Positions 7,834 through 16,659 are shown, numbered from the stretch's first letter. The stretch: DNA of 64,000 nucleotides from Bacillus sp. EAC (GCF_002156875.1 NZ_NCSY01000004.1:310001-374000), one strand, 5' to 3'. Notes: a model not told the origin generated them from the sequence alone. Numbers and translations: made by a program.

Positions 7834-8931
7834 TTATCGAATACGTGACTCAGTTTCTTTATCGAAGAAATGTACTTTGTTCATATCTAATGCTAACTTT
7901 ATAATTTGGCCATGAGTGAATGTTGAACGTGCATCTAAACGAGCAACTAATTGATGTCCATCAAAGTTAGTATATAACATTGATTCTGCACCTAAAAGCT
8001 CAGCAACTTCAATCTCTAAATCAAGAATTGTACCTTGAGAAGCTTCTAAGAATACAGGCTCGTCATGTAAGTCCTCAGGACGAATTCCGATAATAACTTC
8101 TTTTCCTACATATCCGTTATCTCTTAATGTTTTCATTTTTCCTTCTGGAACTACAATTTTTTTGTTTCCTAAGCTAAAGAATCCATCTTCAAGTTTACCA
8201 GTCACAAAGTTCATTGCAGGAGATCCGATAAATCCACCTACGAATACATTTTCTGGTCTGTCATAAACTTCTTTAGGCGTTCCTACTTGTTGGATGATTC
8301 CATCCCTCATTACAACTAATCGTGTTGCCATTGTCATTGCTTCTGTTTGATCATGTGTAACATAGATTGTTGTCGTTTGAAGACGTTGGTGTAATTTTGA
8401 AATCTCAGATCTCATTGCTACACGTAATTTTGCATCTAAGTTAGATAATGGCTCATCCATTAAGAATACTTTTGCATCACGCACAATAGCACGTCCTAAT
8501 GCAACACGTTGGCGCTGACCACCTGATAAAGCTTTTGGCTTACGATCTAAATATTGTTCAAGACCTAAAATACGAGCAGCATCTTTTACACGACGATCGA
8601 TTTCAGCTTTTTCAAATTTACGTAATTTTAAGCCGAATGCCATATTATCATAAACTGTCATATGAGGATATAATGCATAGTTTTGGAATACCATTGCGAT
8701 ATCACGATCTTTTGGTTGAACATCATTGACACGTTTGCCATCAATATAGAAATCACCTTTTGAAATATCTTCTAATCCAGCAATCATACGAAGTGTAGTT
8801 GATTTACCACATCCTGATGGACCTACGAAAACGATAAATTCTTTATCTTGAATATGAAGATTGAAATCTTCAACTGCTGTAACATTATTATCATAAATTT
8901 TAAAAATATGGTCTAATTTTAATTCTGCCAT
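7834..8931 (-). CDS. msmX: Multi-sugar ABC importer ATPase MsmX
   Basis: 365 aa, the length of B. subtilis MsmX. Walker A GPSGCGKSTT (about 38), Q-loop VFQNYALYPHMTVYDN, signature LSGGQRQRVALGRAI (about 135), Walker B VFLMDEPLSNLD, then a C-terminal TOBE/MalK regulatory region (about 240-365, IGIRPEDLHDE). MsmX is the shared ATPase that energises several CUT1 sugar importers, and is typically unlinked from the permeases, as here. It has its own promoter flanked by two cre sites. The ribosome site AGGAGG is 8 nt upstream of the ATG. Very similar UgpC/MalK ATPases exist, but the sequence I remember for MsmX fits throughout. Confidence 0.9.
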   Translation of the reverse strand: MAELKLDHIFKIYDNNVTAVEDFNLHIQDKEFIVFVGPSGCGKSTTLRMIAGLEDISKGDFYIDGKRVNDVQPKDRDIAMVFQNYALYPHMTVYDNMAFGLKLRKFEKAEIDRRVKDAARILGLEQYLDRKPKALSGGQRQRVALGRAIVRDAKVFLMDEPLSNLDAKLRVAMRSEISKLHQRLQTTTIYVTHDQTEAMTMATRLVVMRDGIIQQVGTPKEVYDRPENVFVGGFIGSPAMNFVTGKLEDGFFSLGNKKIVVPEGKMKTLRDNGYVGKEVIIGIRPEDLHDEPVFLEASQGTILDLEIEVAELLGAESMLYTNFDGHQLVARLDARSTFTHGQIIKLALDMNKVHFFDKETESRIR

Positions 8932-8951
8932 TTTAAATTCCTCCTAAATAG

Positions 8952-9017
8952 TGAAATCGGTTTCATTACATAGATTGTACCCATAATGATGAAGCCGAAC
9001 AATAGTAAACGTTTACA
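8952..9017 (-). promoter_or_regulatory. msmX promoter with two CcpA cre sites
   Basis: Minus strand: -35 TTGTTC (9002-8997), 17 bp, -10 TACAAT (8979-8974). One cre, TGTAAACGTTTACT (9017-9004), lies directly upstream of the -35. A second, TGAAACCGATTTCA (8965-8952), matches TGWAANCGNTNWCA completely and lies just downstream of the start point. The placement predicts carbon catabolite control by CcpA, with the downstream site acting as a roadblock or operator. Confidence 0.8.
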
Positions 9018-9025
9018 AAAAAAAG

Positions 9026-9059
9026 CACCCCTCTTGTACAATTTGCACAAAGGGAGCTT
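9026..9059 (-). terminator. Terminator of the PucR/CdaR-like gene
   Basis: On the minus strand GCTCCCTTTGTGCA pairs imperfectly with TGTACAAGAGGGGTGC and is followed by T8. It separates this gene from the msmX promoter. Confidence 0.75.
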
Positions 9060-9069
9060 AAATTGATTA

Positions 9070-9987
9070 TTATTCTATAATTTCTAATAGGCGAACGGCT
9101 AAATATACAACAAGACCATCTTCAAAATGCTTTAAATCGATACCAGTTTGTTCAGTAAATTTATCTAGTCTATATTGAACTGTATTTCGGTGTAAAAAAG
9201 CTTGTTTCGAGGTAGCAGTCACATTCATATTATTTTGTAAGTAAATTTTAACAGTAGAAAGGATGGTATCTTCTAATTTCATATTATTTAAAAATAACTT
9301 AGGTAATTCATTCTGTAATTCAATAGGTAAAAAAGAAAGTATGTAATTAATCATTTCTTTTGAAAACCATAGAACTTTATTTTGTTTTTTTAATTTAATC
9401 GCTTTTAGAAAACATTGATGTTCAATGTCATAGTACAAATGCAAATCGGACAATGGGTTATAATGCTTACCAACAAAAAAACTAACATCATGGTACAAAT
9501 CTGCTGCAATAATTTCTTGCATATGTTCCAAGAAAGAATGATGTAGCGGCTGATCATCTATTTTTTCAATAATGACACCTTCTTTAGATGAGGACCAAAT
9601 AATCAGCACTTCTTTATGGAAAAACGCATGTAAGGCTTCTTCATATTCAGCCTTATTCGTAAAAAGTTGATTACTATAAAAATGAATAAAACGCACAGAT
9701 ACTGGAAGTTTACTTTCATCTTCAAGATCGAACGGATTTTTTCCATTTTGATTAAATAAGTATTCATTCCAGTTATTATGGGCGGTTGGAAAGAGTAAAG
9801 TATCTAATTCTAGTTTCGTGAAAATACCTGATAATAAGCTCTTTTGTTCATTTGACATTCTGCTGTTTTTAATCCCAAAAACCTCTTGAGATTCACTAAG
9901 AAACCAAGTGTAATCCATATATGTATTTTTTTGAGGGGAGATTGAAATAGAATCTTTACCAAATAAAATTGCAATTTTATCGATCAT
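9070..9987 (-). CDS. PucR/CdaR-family C-terminal HTH transcriptional regulator
   Basis: 305 aa. The C-terminal 60 residues (FLHRNTVQYRLDKFTEQTGI then LKHFEDGLVVYLAVRLLE) are the HTH_30 domain of the CdaR/PucR families, which control sugar-diacid and purine use. The N-terminal 240 residues are poorly conserved and show no recognised sensor domain or signal peptide, so the protein is cytoplasmic. It is transcribed towards msmX but separated from it by a terminator and promoter. Its target is unknown; control of msmX or of sugar use is a guess from position only. Confidence 0.72.
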   Translation of the reverse strand: MIDKIAILFGKDSISISPQKNTYMDYTWFLSESQEVFGIKNSRMSNEQKSLLSGIFTKLELDTLLFPTAHNNWNEYLFNQNGKNPFDLEDESKLPVSVRFIHFYSNQLFTNKAEYEEALHAFFHKEVLIIWSSSKEGVIIEKIDDQPLHHSFLEHMQEIIAADLYHDVSFFVGKHYNPLSDLHLYYDIEHQCFLKAIKLKKQNKVLWFSKEMINYILSFLPIELQNELPKLFLNNMKLEDTILSTVKIYLQNNMNVTATSKQAFLHRNTVQYRLDKFTEQTGIDLKHFEDGLVVYLAVRLLEIIE

Positions 9988-10039
9988 ATCCTTAAACCTT
10001 TCACGACATTCTTACATTTATTTTATCATTTTTATTCAT

Positions 10040-10073
10040 AATTAAAAAGAAACCGTAGTTCCAACTACGGTTT
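10040..10073 (-). terminator. Terminator of the yheC/yheD operon
   Basis: AAACCGTAGTT / AACTACGGTTT around 10052-10072, a perfect stem with a 2-4 nt loop followed by CTTTTT on the minus strand. The stop codon of the last gene (TAG, 10067-10065) lies inside the stem. Confidence 0.88.
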
Positions 10074-11243
10074 AAAATTTGAAAGTTCATAAAAAAGTCG
10101 AATTAAATTTTCTAGTCCTTGTTCCTTTATAGCAGTTTCATCAAATACCATCGGTTTAGAGTTGATTTCAAAAATATAATAGTGATTATTTTGAAGACCA
10201 ATATCCATCGAGAACTCATAAAAATTAGCTTCGTTTTTATTTAAAGCTTCTCCAGTATTTTGTACGATTTCTTTTAATAATTGATAATCTAACTCTACAG
10301 GAAGTTCTTCTAATGGAATAATACTTCCACCTCGAGGGACATGTGTTGTGATCCCATTTAATGATCCAACTCTAACACCTACACCAGATAAAATATATTG
10401 ATTCTCACTTTTATGAGCGAGAATACGTAAATCAAATTTTCTTCCATCAGGTAATTCACTACGAATAGCCCTCTGACAAATATACGCCTCATTTAATGAA
10501 TTTATAAATTTCCAGCAATCATTAATCTCTTTTGTCACTTCAACATGAAATGCATTTCGAATTAACACCAGATTCTGTTTTAATAATTTAAGTCTGAAAA
10601 CACCAAAGCCTCTTGATGAATTATGCTTCTTTATATATAGACTTTTCCATTTTCTTAAATAATGAGCTAGGTCTTCAGCAGACGTTAAAGTGATAGTTTC
10701 TGGGATATATTTCAAAAGAAATTCGTTTGATGAAAGTATGGATGTGGTTTGAATTTTTGAAAGATAGGATTCATTAAAAAATGGAATTTTCAGCTGTGAA
10801 ATCATTTTTCGAAAATTTTTATAGATCTCATTTGATTCAAATTCAACTGTAGGGATCCTGTTATAAATGACATCAGGTAATGGAGAATATAGTTCGATCC
10901 ATTTCTTTGCCTTAAAACAGAATGTATAGCATTTAATCGAGTTGCCTGAGAATCTTGACGGTGTTAGAATGACTGGAATTCCACCATTTTGTAATACTTT
11001 TTTACATATTCGTTTAAATGTTTTAATATTTCCACTAAATGGTGAGCGATCTTCATTAGTTAATAGACCAACAATTGGACCTAAATGAGTATGATTATTT
11101 TTGACATTGAATGAAATAAAGTTCATTTCTTGCTCTTTCGATATTGGATGAATTGATAGGCGATTATGGCCAAGTGTGGCAATTATAGAATGATTGTCAT
11201 GTGACCATGAATTTGAATCTAGATGGTAAAAAACTGAGGTCAT
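10065..11243 (-). CDS. YheC/YheD-family ATP-grasp protein, fourth gene of the operon
   Basis: 392 aa. YheC/D family ATP-grasp core: substrate-side segment PLPDVIYNRIPT (about 120), ATP-binding loop YIKKHNSSRGFGVFRL (about 210), acceptor region DGRKFDLRILAHK, and the metal-binding end IFEINSKPM (about 355). The loop is KKHNSSRG where its neighbours have KPxxGSxG, so nucleotide binding may be altered. It starts with ATGA overlapping the preceding stop by 4 nt, so it is translationally coupled. Family members are spore-coat-associated in B. subtilis (YheC, YheD); the ligase substrate is not known to me. Confidence 0.82.
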   Translation of the reverse strand: MTSVFYHLDSNSWSHDNHSIIATLGHNRLSIHPISKEQEMNFISFNVKNNHTHLGPIVGLLTNEDRSPFSGNIKTFKRICKKVLQNGGIPVILTPSRFSGNSIKCYTFCFKAKKWIELYSPLPDVIYNRIPTVEFESNEIYKNFRKMISQLKIPFFNESYLSKIQTTSILSSNEFLLKYIPETITLTSAEDLAHYLRKWKSLYIKKHNSSRGFGVFRLKLLKQNLVLIRNAFHVEVTKEINDCWKFINSLNEAYICQRAIRSELPDGRKFDLRILAHKSENQYILSGVGVRVGSLNGITTHVPRGGSIIPLEELPVELDYQLLKEIVQNTGEALNKNEANFYEFSMDIGLQNNHYYIFEINSKPMVFDETAIKEQGLENLIRLFYELSNFKP

Positions 11244-12595
11244 TTCATTGAAACCTCAGCTTTTGTTGTTTCTTTAGTTAGGTGAGTAGCGTATTCAAGA
11301 AAAAGTTTTTTTATATGCTTATCGTTTTCTCGGAAGTTAGGATTTGAAAAGATAGAACGACCTGGTTTGGAATTCGCTTCGAATAACCAGACGTCTTCAT
11401 TTTTATCAACGCCAAAATCAAATCCAATCTCACCTATATATCCATCTAACTGCTTATCTAAGACATCACTGATTTTTAATGCGGCTACAGATAACTTATC
11501 ATTAATTCGTTTCGCCTTATCTTGATCAAATACTTCTTCAATTGTTTTAACACGACCACCATTGTTAATATGAGTAGTTGTACTTCCTTTTCCAGCAACT
11601 TTAGCGGCAATAACTGTAACCTGCCACTTCCCTGAAGAATCTTTATTTGTATGCACCCGGAAGTCTACAGGCTGATGTTCAAAGCGGATTAAAGGAATTC
11701 CTTGTTGGACAATAAAATCTTGCAATTTCATTCTGCGAAAAACATGATTTATTAACGTGTGGATTGAAGAAAATTTTTGTAGCTTATTTATATCATCTTC
11801 ACGATATCTACAATAGTACATTTCTTCTTCGCGATGATAACGAATCAAAATTACTTTTGAACCAAGACTGCCGTTTTCAGGCTTAACATAAACAAATTGA
11901 TAGGCTGAAAGCAATTCTTCAATTGTATCAAAATTGATAAACTTCTTCGTTTTAGGAAGATAATGTGCAATTGTTTTTTCGTTTTTTAGTTTGAGATACA
12001 AATCCCATTTATTGAAAAATCCAGGGTTAAACCAAGGGATTTTATATTCTTCTTCTAAACGATCACGAACACGTTTTATCGATTTATGTTGTTCAATTTT
12101 TCGGTTTGGTAATCGATTATATATAACTGAAGGAAAGGGAACAACTTCTTTAATCCACCTTTTATTTGTGAAGAAGTAACCTTGAATTGTTTCATTTTCC
12201 CAATCAATACCATGTACGCCAAACAAATAAATAAAACTATTTTGATGACTGTTTTCAGCCATTAAGTTAGCAAACATAAAGCTACGATCCCCAATAGGTC
12301 TTAATAGTGATTCGGTAAAACCTGCAGTAAAAATTCCAACTAAAGGTCCTAAGTGAAGGGTATCGCCAATAATGAGTGGTTCTATATTTCCTTCGAAAGG
12401 AATATTTAACATTTCACTTAGCTTTTCTGAAATGGAGATGACGTTATGAAGTGTATTCATCGTAACGAATTGACATGGGTATTTTTTTTGGCCAAAAGCA
12501 ATATACTCAATCAGTCTCGTTGAAGCTAATTCTTCTGGTATACAGACTAAATCTTTACTCTGTCGATGTGTAACGATTTTAACAGCTTCCCTCAT
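11240..12595 (-). CDS. yheD: YheD-like endospore coat-associated ATP-grasp protein
   Basis: 451 aa, longer than its neighbours, as expected for YheD, with an extra N-terminal domain (about 1-130) before the ATP-grasp core. Visible motifs: PFPSVIYNRLPNR (about 160), YVKPENGSLGSKVILIRY (about 238), PVDFRVHTNKDSSGKWQVTV, the glycine-rich INNGGRVKTIEEVF and WLFEANSKPGRSIF (about 410). The start overlaps the upstream stop (TAATG). B. subtilis YheD localises around the forespore. Assignment as yheD rather than another paralogue rests on length and order. Confidence 0.8.
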   Translation of the reverse strand: MREAVKIVTHRQSKDLVCIPEELASTRLIEYIAFGQKKYPCQFVTMNTLHNVISISEKLSEMLNIPFEGNIEPLIIGDTLHLGPLVGIFTAGFTESLLRPIGDRSFMFANLMAENSHQNSFIYLFGVHGIDWENETIQGYFFTNKRWIKEVVPFPSVIYNRLPNRKIEQHKSIKRVRDRLEEEYKIPWFNPGFFNKWDLYLKLKNEKTIAHYLPKTKKFINFDTIEELLSAYQFVYVKPENGSLGSKVILIRYHREEEMYYCRYREDDINKLQKFSSIHTLINHVFRRMKLQDFIVQQGIPLIRFEHQPVDFRVHTNKDSSGKWQVTVIAAKVAGKGSTTTHINNGGRVKTIEEVFDQDKAKRINDKLSVAALKISDVLDKQLDGYIGEIGFDFGVDKNEDVWLFEANSKPGRSIFSNPNFRENDKHIKKLFLEYATHLTKETTKAEVSMK

Positions 12596-13689
12596 TATTT
12601 GATTTCACTTCTTTCGCTTTTAGATTTAGATTGTAGGTGAAGACAATATTGAATTGGAGCGGAATAAAGTTTATTTTGGATAGATGGGTTAGTCTGTAAA
12701 AGAACTTTTCTACCAGGCTTAGAATTAATATCTAAAATCCAAACAGCTTGATTTGAATCAATTCCGATATCTAGACCAATTTCAAAAAGAGGCAAGAAAC
12801 TTTTCTCTAAAACTAAAGGTAACTTTTTGCAAATCGTATCAATTTCATCTTGAATAATTAAGGCAGTTCTTTGACTAAATTGAGTAATCCATTCATCGAA
12901 TAACTGAACATTACTTCCTGCACTTAGATTAGAAATAATCGAATTTGGTTGCCCAATTCGAATACCCTTACCAACTGTGTACCATTCACCTTTTTCATTT
13001 TTTTGTAATAGCACCCTTAAGTCAAAAGCTTCATGTGATTTTGTCTTAAGGTCTAAATAACTTTGATAAAGGTAACCTTTCGATTCAACAATTGGTTGAA
13101 GCCATTCAAAAAATTCGTCTCTTGTTTCAAAAATTGTTTCAACTACTTCTTTATTTTTTTGAGTTGAAACGCTAATCGAGTACGCATTTAGTGTAATAAA
13201 GTAAATATTAATACCTCGCGAACCGTGAATTGGTTTGATCACTAATTTTCTAGTTTTTCTCAGTTCTTCAAAAAATACAGCCAAATGCAATAATTTTTTA
13301 GTTTTAGGAATATATGGATTCAGACTTTCTTCAGTCGAAATAGCTTGATAAGTTTCCCATTTTCCAGGTAGTCCATAACCTAAAAAAGTAATATCTTTTC
13401 GTTTTTTTAACCAATCTACAATTGGTTTTGCTTGCTTACTTTTAATACTTGGAGAGTAAAAACAGCGATCATAAATATAATTTGGAATTTCAAAAGATGT
13501 TTTCTCCCATTGCTCTGTATCAGGAATATATTTCCATCCAATAATTTCCTCAGTCGAAGGTTGAATACTAAAAGGTGTAAATTGAACAAACTCATAACCA
13601 AGTTTACTAGCTTCTTTAGCCATATGTTGTACGTATTCACCTTCCTGTCTTTCTTTAAGAGATAAATATCCTATTCTCATCTTCTTCAC
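12595..13689 (-). CDS. YheC-like ATP-grasp protein, second gene of the operon
   Basis: 364 aa. It begins MRIGYLSL after MKK and has the family core: EIPNYIYDRCF (about 68), LVIKPIHGSRGINIYFI (about 145-160), AFDLRVLLQKNEKGEWYTVG (about 220), NLSAGSNVQLFDEW and VWILDINSKPGRKVLL (about 320). The ATP-grasp lysine, glycine loop and terminal N-x-K-P are intact. It is ten bases downstream of yheC and overlaps yheD's start, so the four genes form one transcript. Paralogue of its neighbours, presumably by duplication. Confidence 0.82.
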   Translation of the reverse strand: MKKMRIGYLSLKERQEGEYVQHMAKEASKLGYEFVQFTPFSIQPSTEEIIGWKYIPDTEQWEKTSFEIPNYIYDRCFYSPSIKSKQAKPIVDWLKKRKDITFLGYGLPGKWETYQAISTEESLNPYIPKTKKLLHLAVFFEELRKTRKLVIKPIHGSRGINIYFITLNAYSISVSTQKNKEVVETIFETRDEFFEWLQPIVESKGYLYQSYLDLKTKSHEAFDLRVLLQKNEKGEWYTVGKGIRIGQPNSIISNLSAGSNVQLFDEWITQFSQRTALIIQDEIDTICKKLPLVLEKSFLPLFEIGLDIGIDSNQAVWILDINSKPGRKVLLQTNPSIQNKLYSAPIQYCLHLQSKSKSERSEIK

Positions 13690-13698
13690 TCCTTGTAC

Positions 13699-14793
13699 TT
13701 ATAAATATGATTGAACAAGAGAAAAAATAGCCTTTGTTGAAGGTCTAATTTTTTGAAGTGGATCTGTAAACTGTAAATCCTTTGATGGTTTCGAATTTAA
13801 TTCAATAACCCATGGATTAAAGTGTTCATCAATAGCAAGGTCTACACCAAACTCTGCAAATAAACCTTCAAAGGAGGTATCAATGCACCTACAACATTCT
13901 AAGGCCAATTCATTAAGTAATTTCTTAAAATGAATTCGCTCCTTCTTCGGTAAGTAATGACTTAGAAAGTCGTCAAGTTTTTGCATATCGCCACCACGTG
14001 CTAAGTTACTCACAAACTGTGTTGGATGACCTAGTCTTGCAATAGTTGAAGTAACTTCCCATTTACTTGATTTATTTTTATGACACAAGAATCTAAAATC
14101 AACCAAACGGTTCTCCTTTAAAATGAGTGATAAGCCCTCCTGAATAATAAAGGTTCTTGTTTTTAAGTGTGGCTTTATTGTTTTAAATAATTGATGAACA
14201 GTTGGGAATTGTAACACTGTTTCTGTATTTTGACTGTTTTGTAAAAGGAAATAATCTTGTTCTTTTGTAATTTTTATTATGTTTCGACCTTGACTCCCGT
14301 GAATTGGTTTAATAAAAACAGTAGAATAATTTTGTAAAAAGTTCTCTAATTGTTCTTGAGCAAGGAATTCCTCAGTGTAAGGGACATAAGGTTTTAAATA
14401 ATTAGATTCAATAAATGCCTTAAAAACTTCAAGCTTATTTAAAAAACGAGCATTAAAAAAAGGAATATGTTGATCAAAGAATGTTGTGCTTAATCGTTTA
14501 AAATCATTTGAACGTTCAAGTTTTCTAGAATGAATACGATTATGAATAACAGTTGGTGGAGGGACATTCATTAAAATCCAACCGTTATCGGTTCGTTTAT
14601 AACCACTTGAATCATTTGAAAATAGTTTTTGAAACGTAGTCACATAGAAGTCTATTTGGTTATCTTGGCACACTTCTGCTAATTCCTCGCATAGCGTTGT
14701 TATTGAACCTAGTGGATTTAAAGAGTGTTCGTTAATTGTATCTGTTACAATGACAAAAGATTGTGGGTCGGAGTGTTTAGGAATAGATTGCAA
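13699..14793 (-). CDS. yheC: YheC-like endospore coat-associated ATP-grasp protein, first gene
   Basis: 364 aa from TTG 14793, which has a strong AAAGGAGGAG 5 nt upstream. Core motifs: PPPTVIHNRIHSRK (about 77), VFIKPIHGSQGRNIIKI (about 138-155), LVDFRFLCHKNKSSKWEV (about 225), NLARGGDMQKL, and NPWVIELNSKPSKD (about 330). It heads a four-gene operon of ATP-grasp paralogues; B. subtilis has yheC and yheD at this place, so the operon is expanded here. A sigma-K-like promoter lies upstream. Its function in the spore is not defined beyond coat association. Confidence 0.83.
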   Translation of the reverse strand: MQSIPKHSDPQSFVIVTDTINEHSLNPLGSITTLCEELAEVCQDNQIDFYVTTFQKLFSNDSSGYKRTDNGWILMNVPPPTVIHNRIHSRKLERSNDFKRLSTTFFDQHIPFFNARFLNKLEVFKAFIESNYLKPYVPYTEEFLAQEQLENFLQNYSTVFIKPIHGSQGRNIIKITKEQDYFLLQNSQNTETVLQFPTVHQLFKTIKPHLKTRTFIIQEGLSLILKENRLVDFRFLCHKNKSSKWEVTSTIARLGHPTQFVSNLARGGDMQKLDDFLSHYLPKKERIHFKKLLNELALECCRCIDTSFEGLFAEFGVDLAIDEHFNPWVIELNSKPSKDLQFTDPLQKIRPSTKAIFSLVQSYL

Positions 14794-14825
14794 TGATTCT
14801 CCTCCTTTCCAAATTATTATCGTTG

Positions 14826-14854
14826 TATCATATGTGATATTCGCCTAGATGGTG
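14826..14854 (-). promoter_or_regulatory. Candidate sigma-K promoter of the yheC operon
   Basis: On the minus strand CACC (14854-14851), 16 bp, then CATATGATA (14834-14826), matching mACm-N16-CATAnnnTA. The predicted start point is about 25 nt before the TTG start codon. It fits late mother-cell expression of coat-associated proteins. Confidence 0.55.
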
Positions 14855-14921
14855 AATGAATCTTAAAAATTTTAGGATCTTTTCTAAAAGATTGTTGTTT
14901 TTAAAAAGGTTTTTAAAACGA

Positions 14922-15009
14922 ACTGTAAATAAAGAAAATGATTGGAACGGAAAGCGAGCATCCTGGAGTGGAAATTGACGACTTACTTTTAATAGCAACA
15001 AAATTTACG
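14922..15009 (+). repeat. Dispersed intergenic repeat, copy B (internally deleted)
   Basis: Only the two ends of the family are present: AACTGTAAATAAAGAAAATG at the left and GGAAAGCGAGCATCCTGGAG through to AGCAACAAAATTTACG at the right. The GC-rich core is missing, with the junction at a short GGAA. It lies between divergent yheC and yheA. Confidence 0.7.
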
Positions 15010-15118
15010 AAAAGAACTGAATGTTAAAAGTAATAAATTGTTTTTGTTTTAGGATAACTGACATATAATAGAATGTTTGCTATAGTGAAAGATACAAATG
15101 TTATTAGGAGGTAGAAAC

Positions 15119-15472
15119 ATGACAGTGAACATTTATGACTTCGCTTATTCTTTACAAAATGCCTTAAAGGAGCAACCAGATTTTAAACATTTACAAGCTC
15201 TTTATTCACAAGTCCTTGCTGACCAAAGTGCAAAACCATTATTTATGGAATTCCAAAACTTCCAAATGGTGATGCAGCAAAAAATGATGCAAGGGGCGCA
15301 AATTACTCCTGAAGAAAGTGCACAAGCGCAGGCAATTGTAGCGAAAGTGTCACAAAATCCTTTAATTGCAAATCTAATGCAGGCAGAGCAAAGAATGAAC
15401 CTAGTCATTCAAGATTTAAATAAAATTATCATGAAACCATTAGAGGAACTATATACCGCACTTAATCAGTAA
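15119..15472 (+). CDS. yheA: YlbF/YmcA-family protein YheA
   Basis: 117 aa from ATG 15119, with AGGAGGT 6 nt upstream (another in-frame ATG at 15098 lies before that site). All-helical, Gln- and Met-rich (FQMVMQQKMMQGAQITPEES), with the NPLIANLMQAEQRMN segment of the UPF0342/YlbF family. Two family members, YlbF and YmcA, are part of the RNase Y-associated Y-complex; YheA's role is undefined. It is divergent from yheC, as in B. subtilis. Confidence 0.85.
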   Translation: MTVNIYDFAYSLQNALKEQPDFKHLQALYSQVLADQSAKPLFMEFQNFQMVMQQKMMQGAQITPEESAQAQAIVAKVSQNPLIANLMQAEQRMNLVIQDLNKIIMKPLEELYTALNQ

Positions 15473-15540
15473 ACTTAAGAAGACTTCTATTATATTTACG
15501 GGTTCTTTTCGCGGGGAGAAAACAGTTTAATATCATACGA

Positions 15541-15582
15541 AATGGCAACTAATTAACATGGTAATTAGTTGCCATTTTTTTA
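15541..15582 (+). terminator. Terminator of yheA
   Basis: AATGGCAACTAATTA (15541-15555) and TAATTAGTTGCCATT (15562-15576) form a perfect 15-bp stem, followed by T6. Confidence 0.92.
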
Positions 15583-15725
15583 AAATTATCAATGTTTCAC
15601 ACTAAAACACTGTTTAAGTCTTTTTTTACATATAAATGGTTATAATAACAACCTATCCTGTTCTATTTAATGTAAGCATGTCATATGTTTGAGTAAGGTA
15701 TTCTTCGTGAAATGGGGGAGATTAA

Positions 15726-16595
15726 GTGATTTATAAGTTACTTGCAATTAATATAGATGGTACATTGTTACAATCAAACGGGAAACTCTCAAAGGAAACA
15801 AAAGATGCTATAGAGTACGTGCAAGATAAAGGTATTTATGTAACTTTATTTACAAGTAGAAATTTCCAAGCTACTAAAAAAATTGCAAAAGCATTAAAAA
15901 TCCCTTCCTTACTAGTCTCTCACTCTGGTGCTTTTATATCATCGAAACTTGACGAGCCATTTTTTGAAAAGCGAATTGAAGAAGAAGAAGCATATGACAT
16001 CGTAAAAAAATTAGAAAAATATGATTGTAATATTCGTCTTTCGCATGAACATTTCTCAATCGGTAATCGTAAAAAATTGCAGTCTAATTTAGTGGCTAAG
16101 GCAGTATTATCGAATGCCGACCCTGTATTTTATCCTATTCAATTTGTTGAATCGCTATCTGATAGTATTCTTGAAAATTCAATCTCACCATTAAAAATAG
16201 AATGTTATTTTTCTGATGAAGTAGAAAAAAATAAAGTAAGAAAAGAACTTAACCAAAAATATTCTCATTTAGATTGTTTATGTGAGGAAGAGAAAAAGAT
16301 AGAAATTGTACGAAAAGGGATTTCAAAATACTCAGGATTAAAACGATTAGGTGAACATTTAGGTGTCTCATATCATGAGATGGTTGTGATAGGTGATAAT
16401 TATAGTGACTTACCTCTGATCGAACATGCCGGATTAGGGGTAGCAATGTCAAATGCGCCAGTCGAAATAAAAAAGGTAGCTGATTGGATTACTCGTTCAA
16501 ATGATCAAAATGGTGTTCCATATATGATCAAAGAGCATTTCCGGAAACAATTTCCACTTCCTTTTTTAAAATCGCATTTAAAAATAGAAAAATAA
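15726..16595 (+). CDS. yhaX: HAD-like protein YhaX, catalytic nucleophile replaced
   Basis: 289 aa from GTG 15726 with GGGGGAG 5 nt upstream. Cof-type HAD fold: motif I region LLAINIDGTLL (residues 5-15), motif II LFTSRN (about 41-46), cap domain (about 85-200), and the motif III/IV region MVVIGDNYSDLPLIEHAGLG (about 219-238). The HAD nucleophile, normally the first Asp of DxDGT, is Asn here (NIDGT). I recall the same Asn in B. subtilis YhaX, so the change seems to be a family trait. Phosphatase activity by the normal mechanism is therefore unlikely. It lies between terminators and is probably monocistronic. Confidence 0.85.
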   Translation: MIYKLLAINIDGTLLQSNGKLSKETKDAIEYVQDKGIYVTLFTSRNFQATKKIAKALKIPSLLVSHSGAFISSKLDEPFFEKRIEEEEAYDIVKKLEKYDCNIRLSHEHFSIGNRKKLQSNLVAKAVLSNADPVFYPIQFVESLSDSILENSISPLKIECYFSDEVEKNKVRKELNQKYSHLDCLCEEEKKIEIVRKGISKYSGLKRLGEHLGVSYHEMVVIGDNYSDLPLIEHAGLGVAMSNAPVEIKKVADWITRSNDQNGVPYMIKEHFRKQFPLPFLKSHLKIEK

Positions 16596-16601
16596 TATTA
16601 G

Positions 16602-16641
16602 CCTGGTTTTCAGAGAATATGTCTTTGAAAACCAGGTTTTT
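16602..16641 (+). terminator. Terminator of yhaX
   Basis: CCTGGTTTTCA (16602-16612) pairs with TGAAAACCAGG (16626-16636), followed by T5. Confidence 0.9.
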
Positions 16642-16659
16642 ATCTGTGATTTTTATTAA

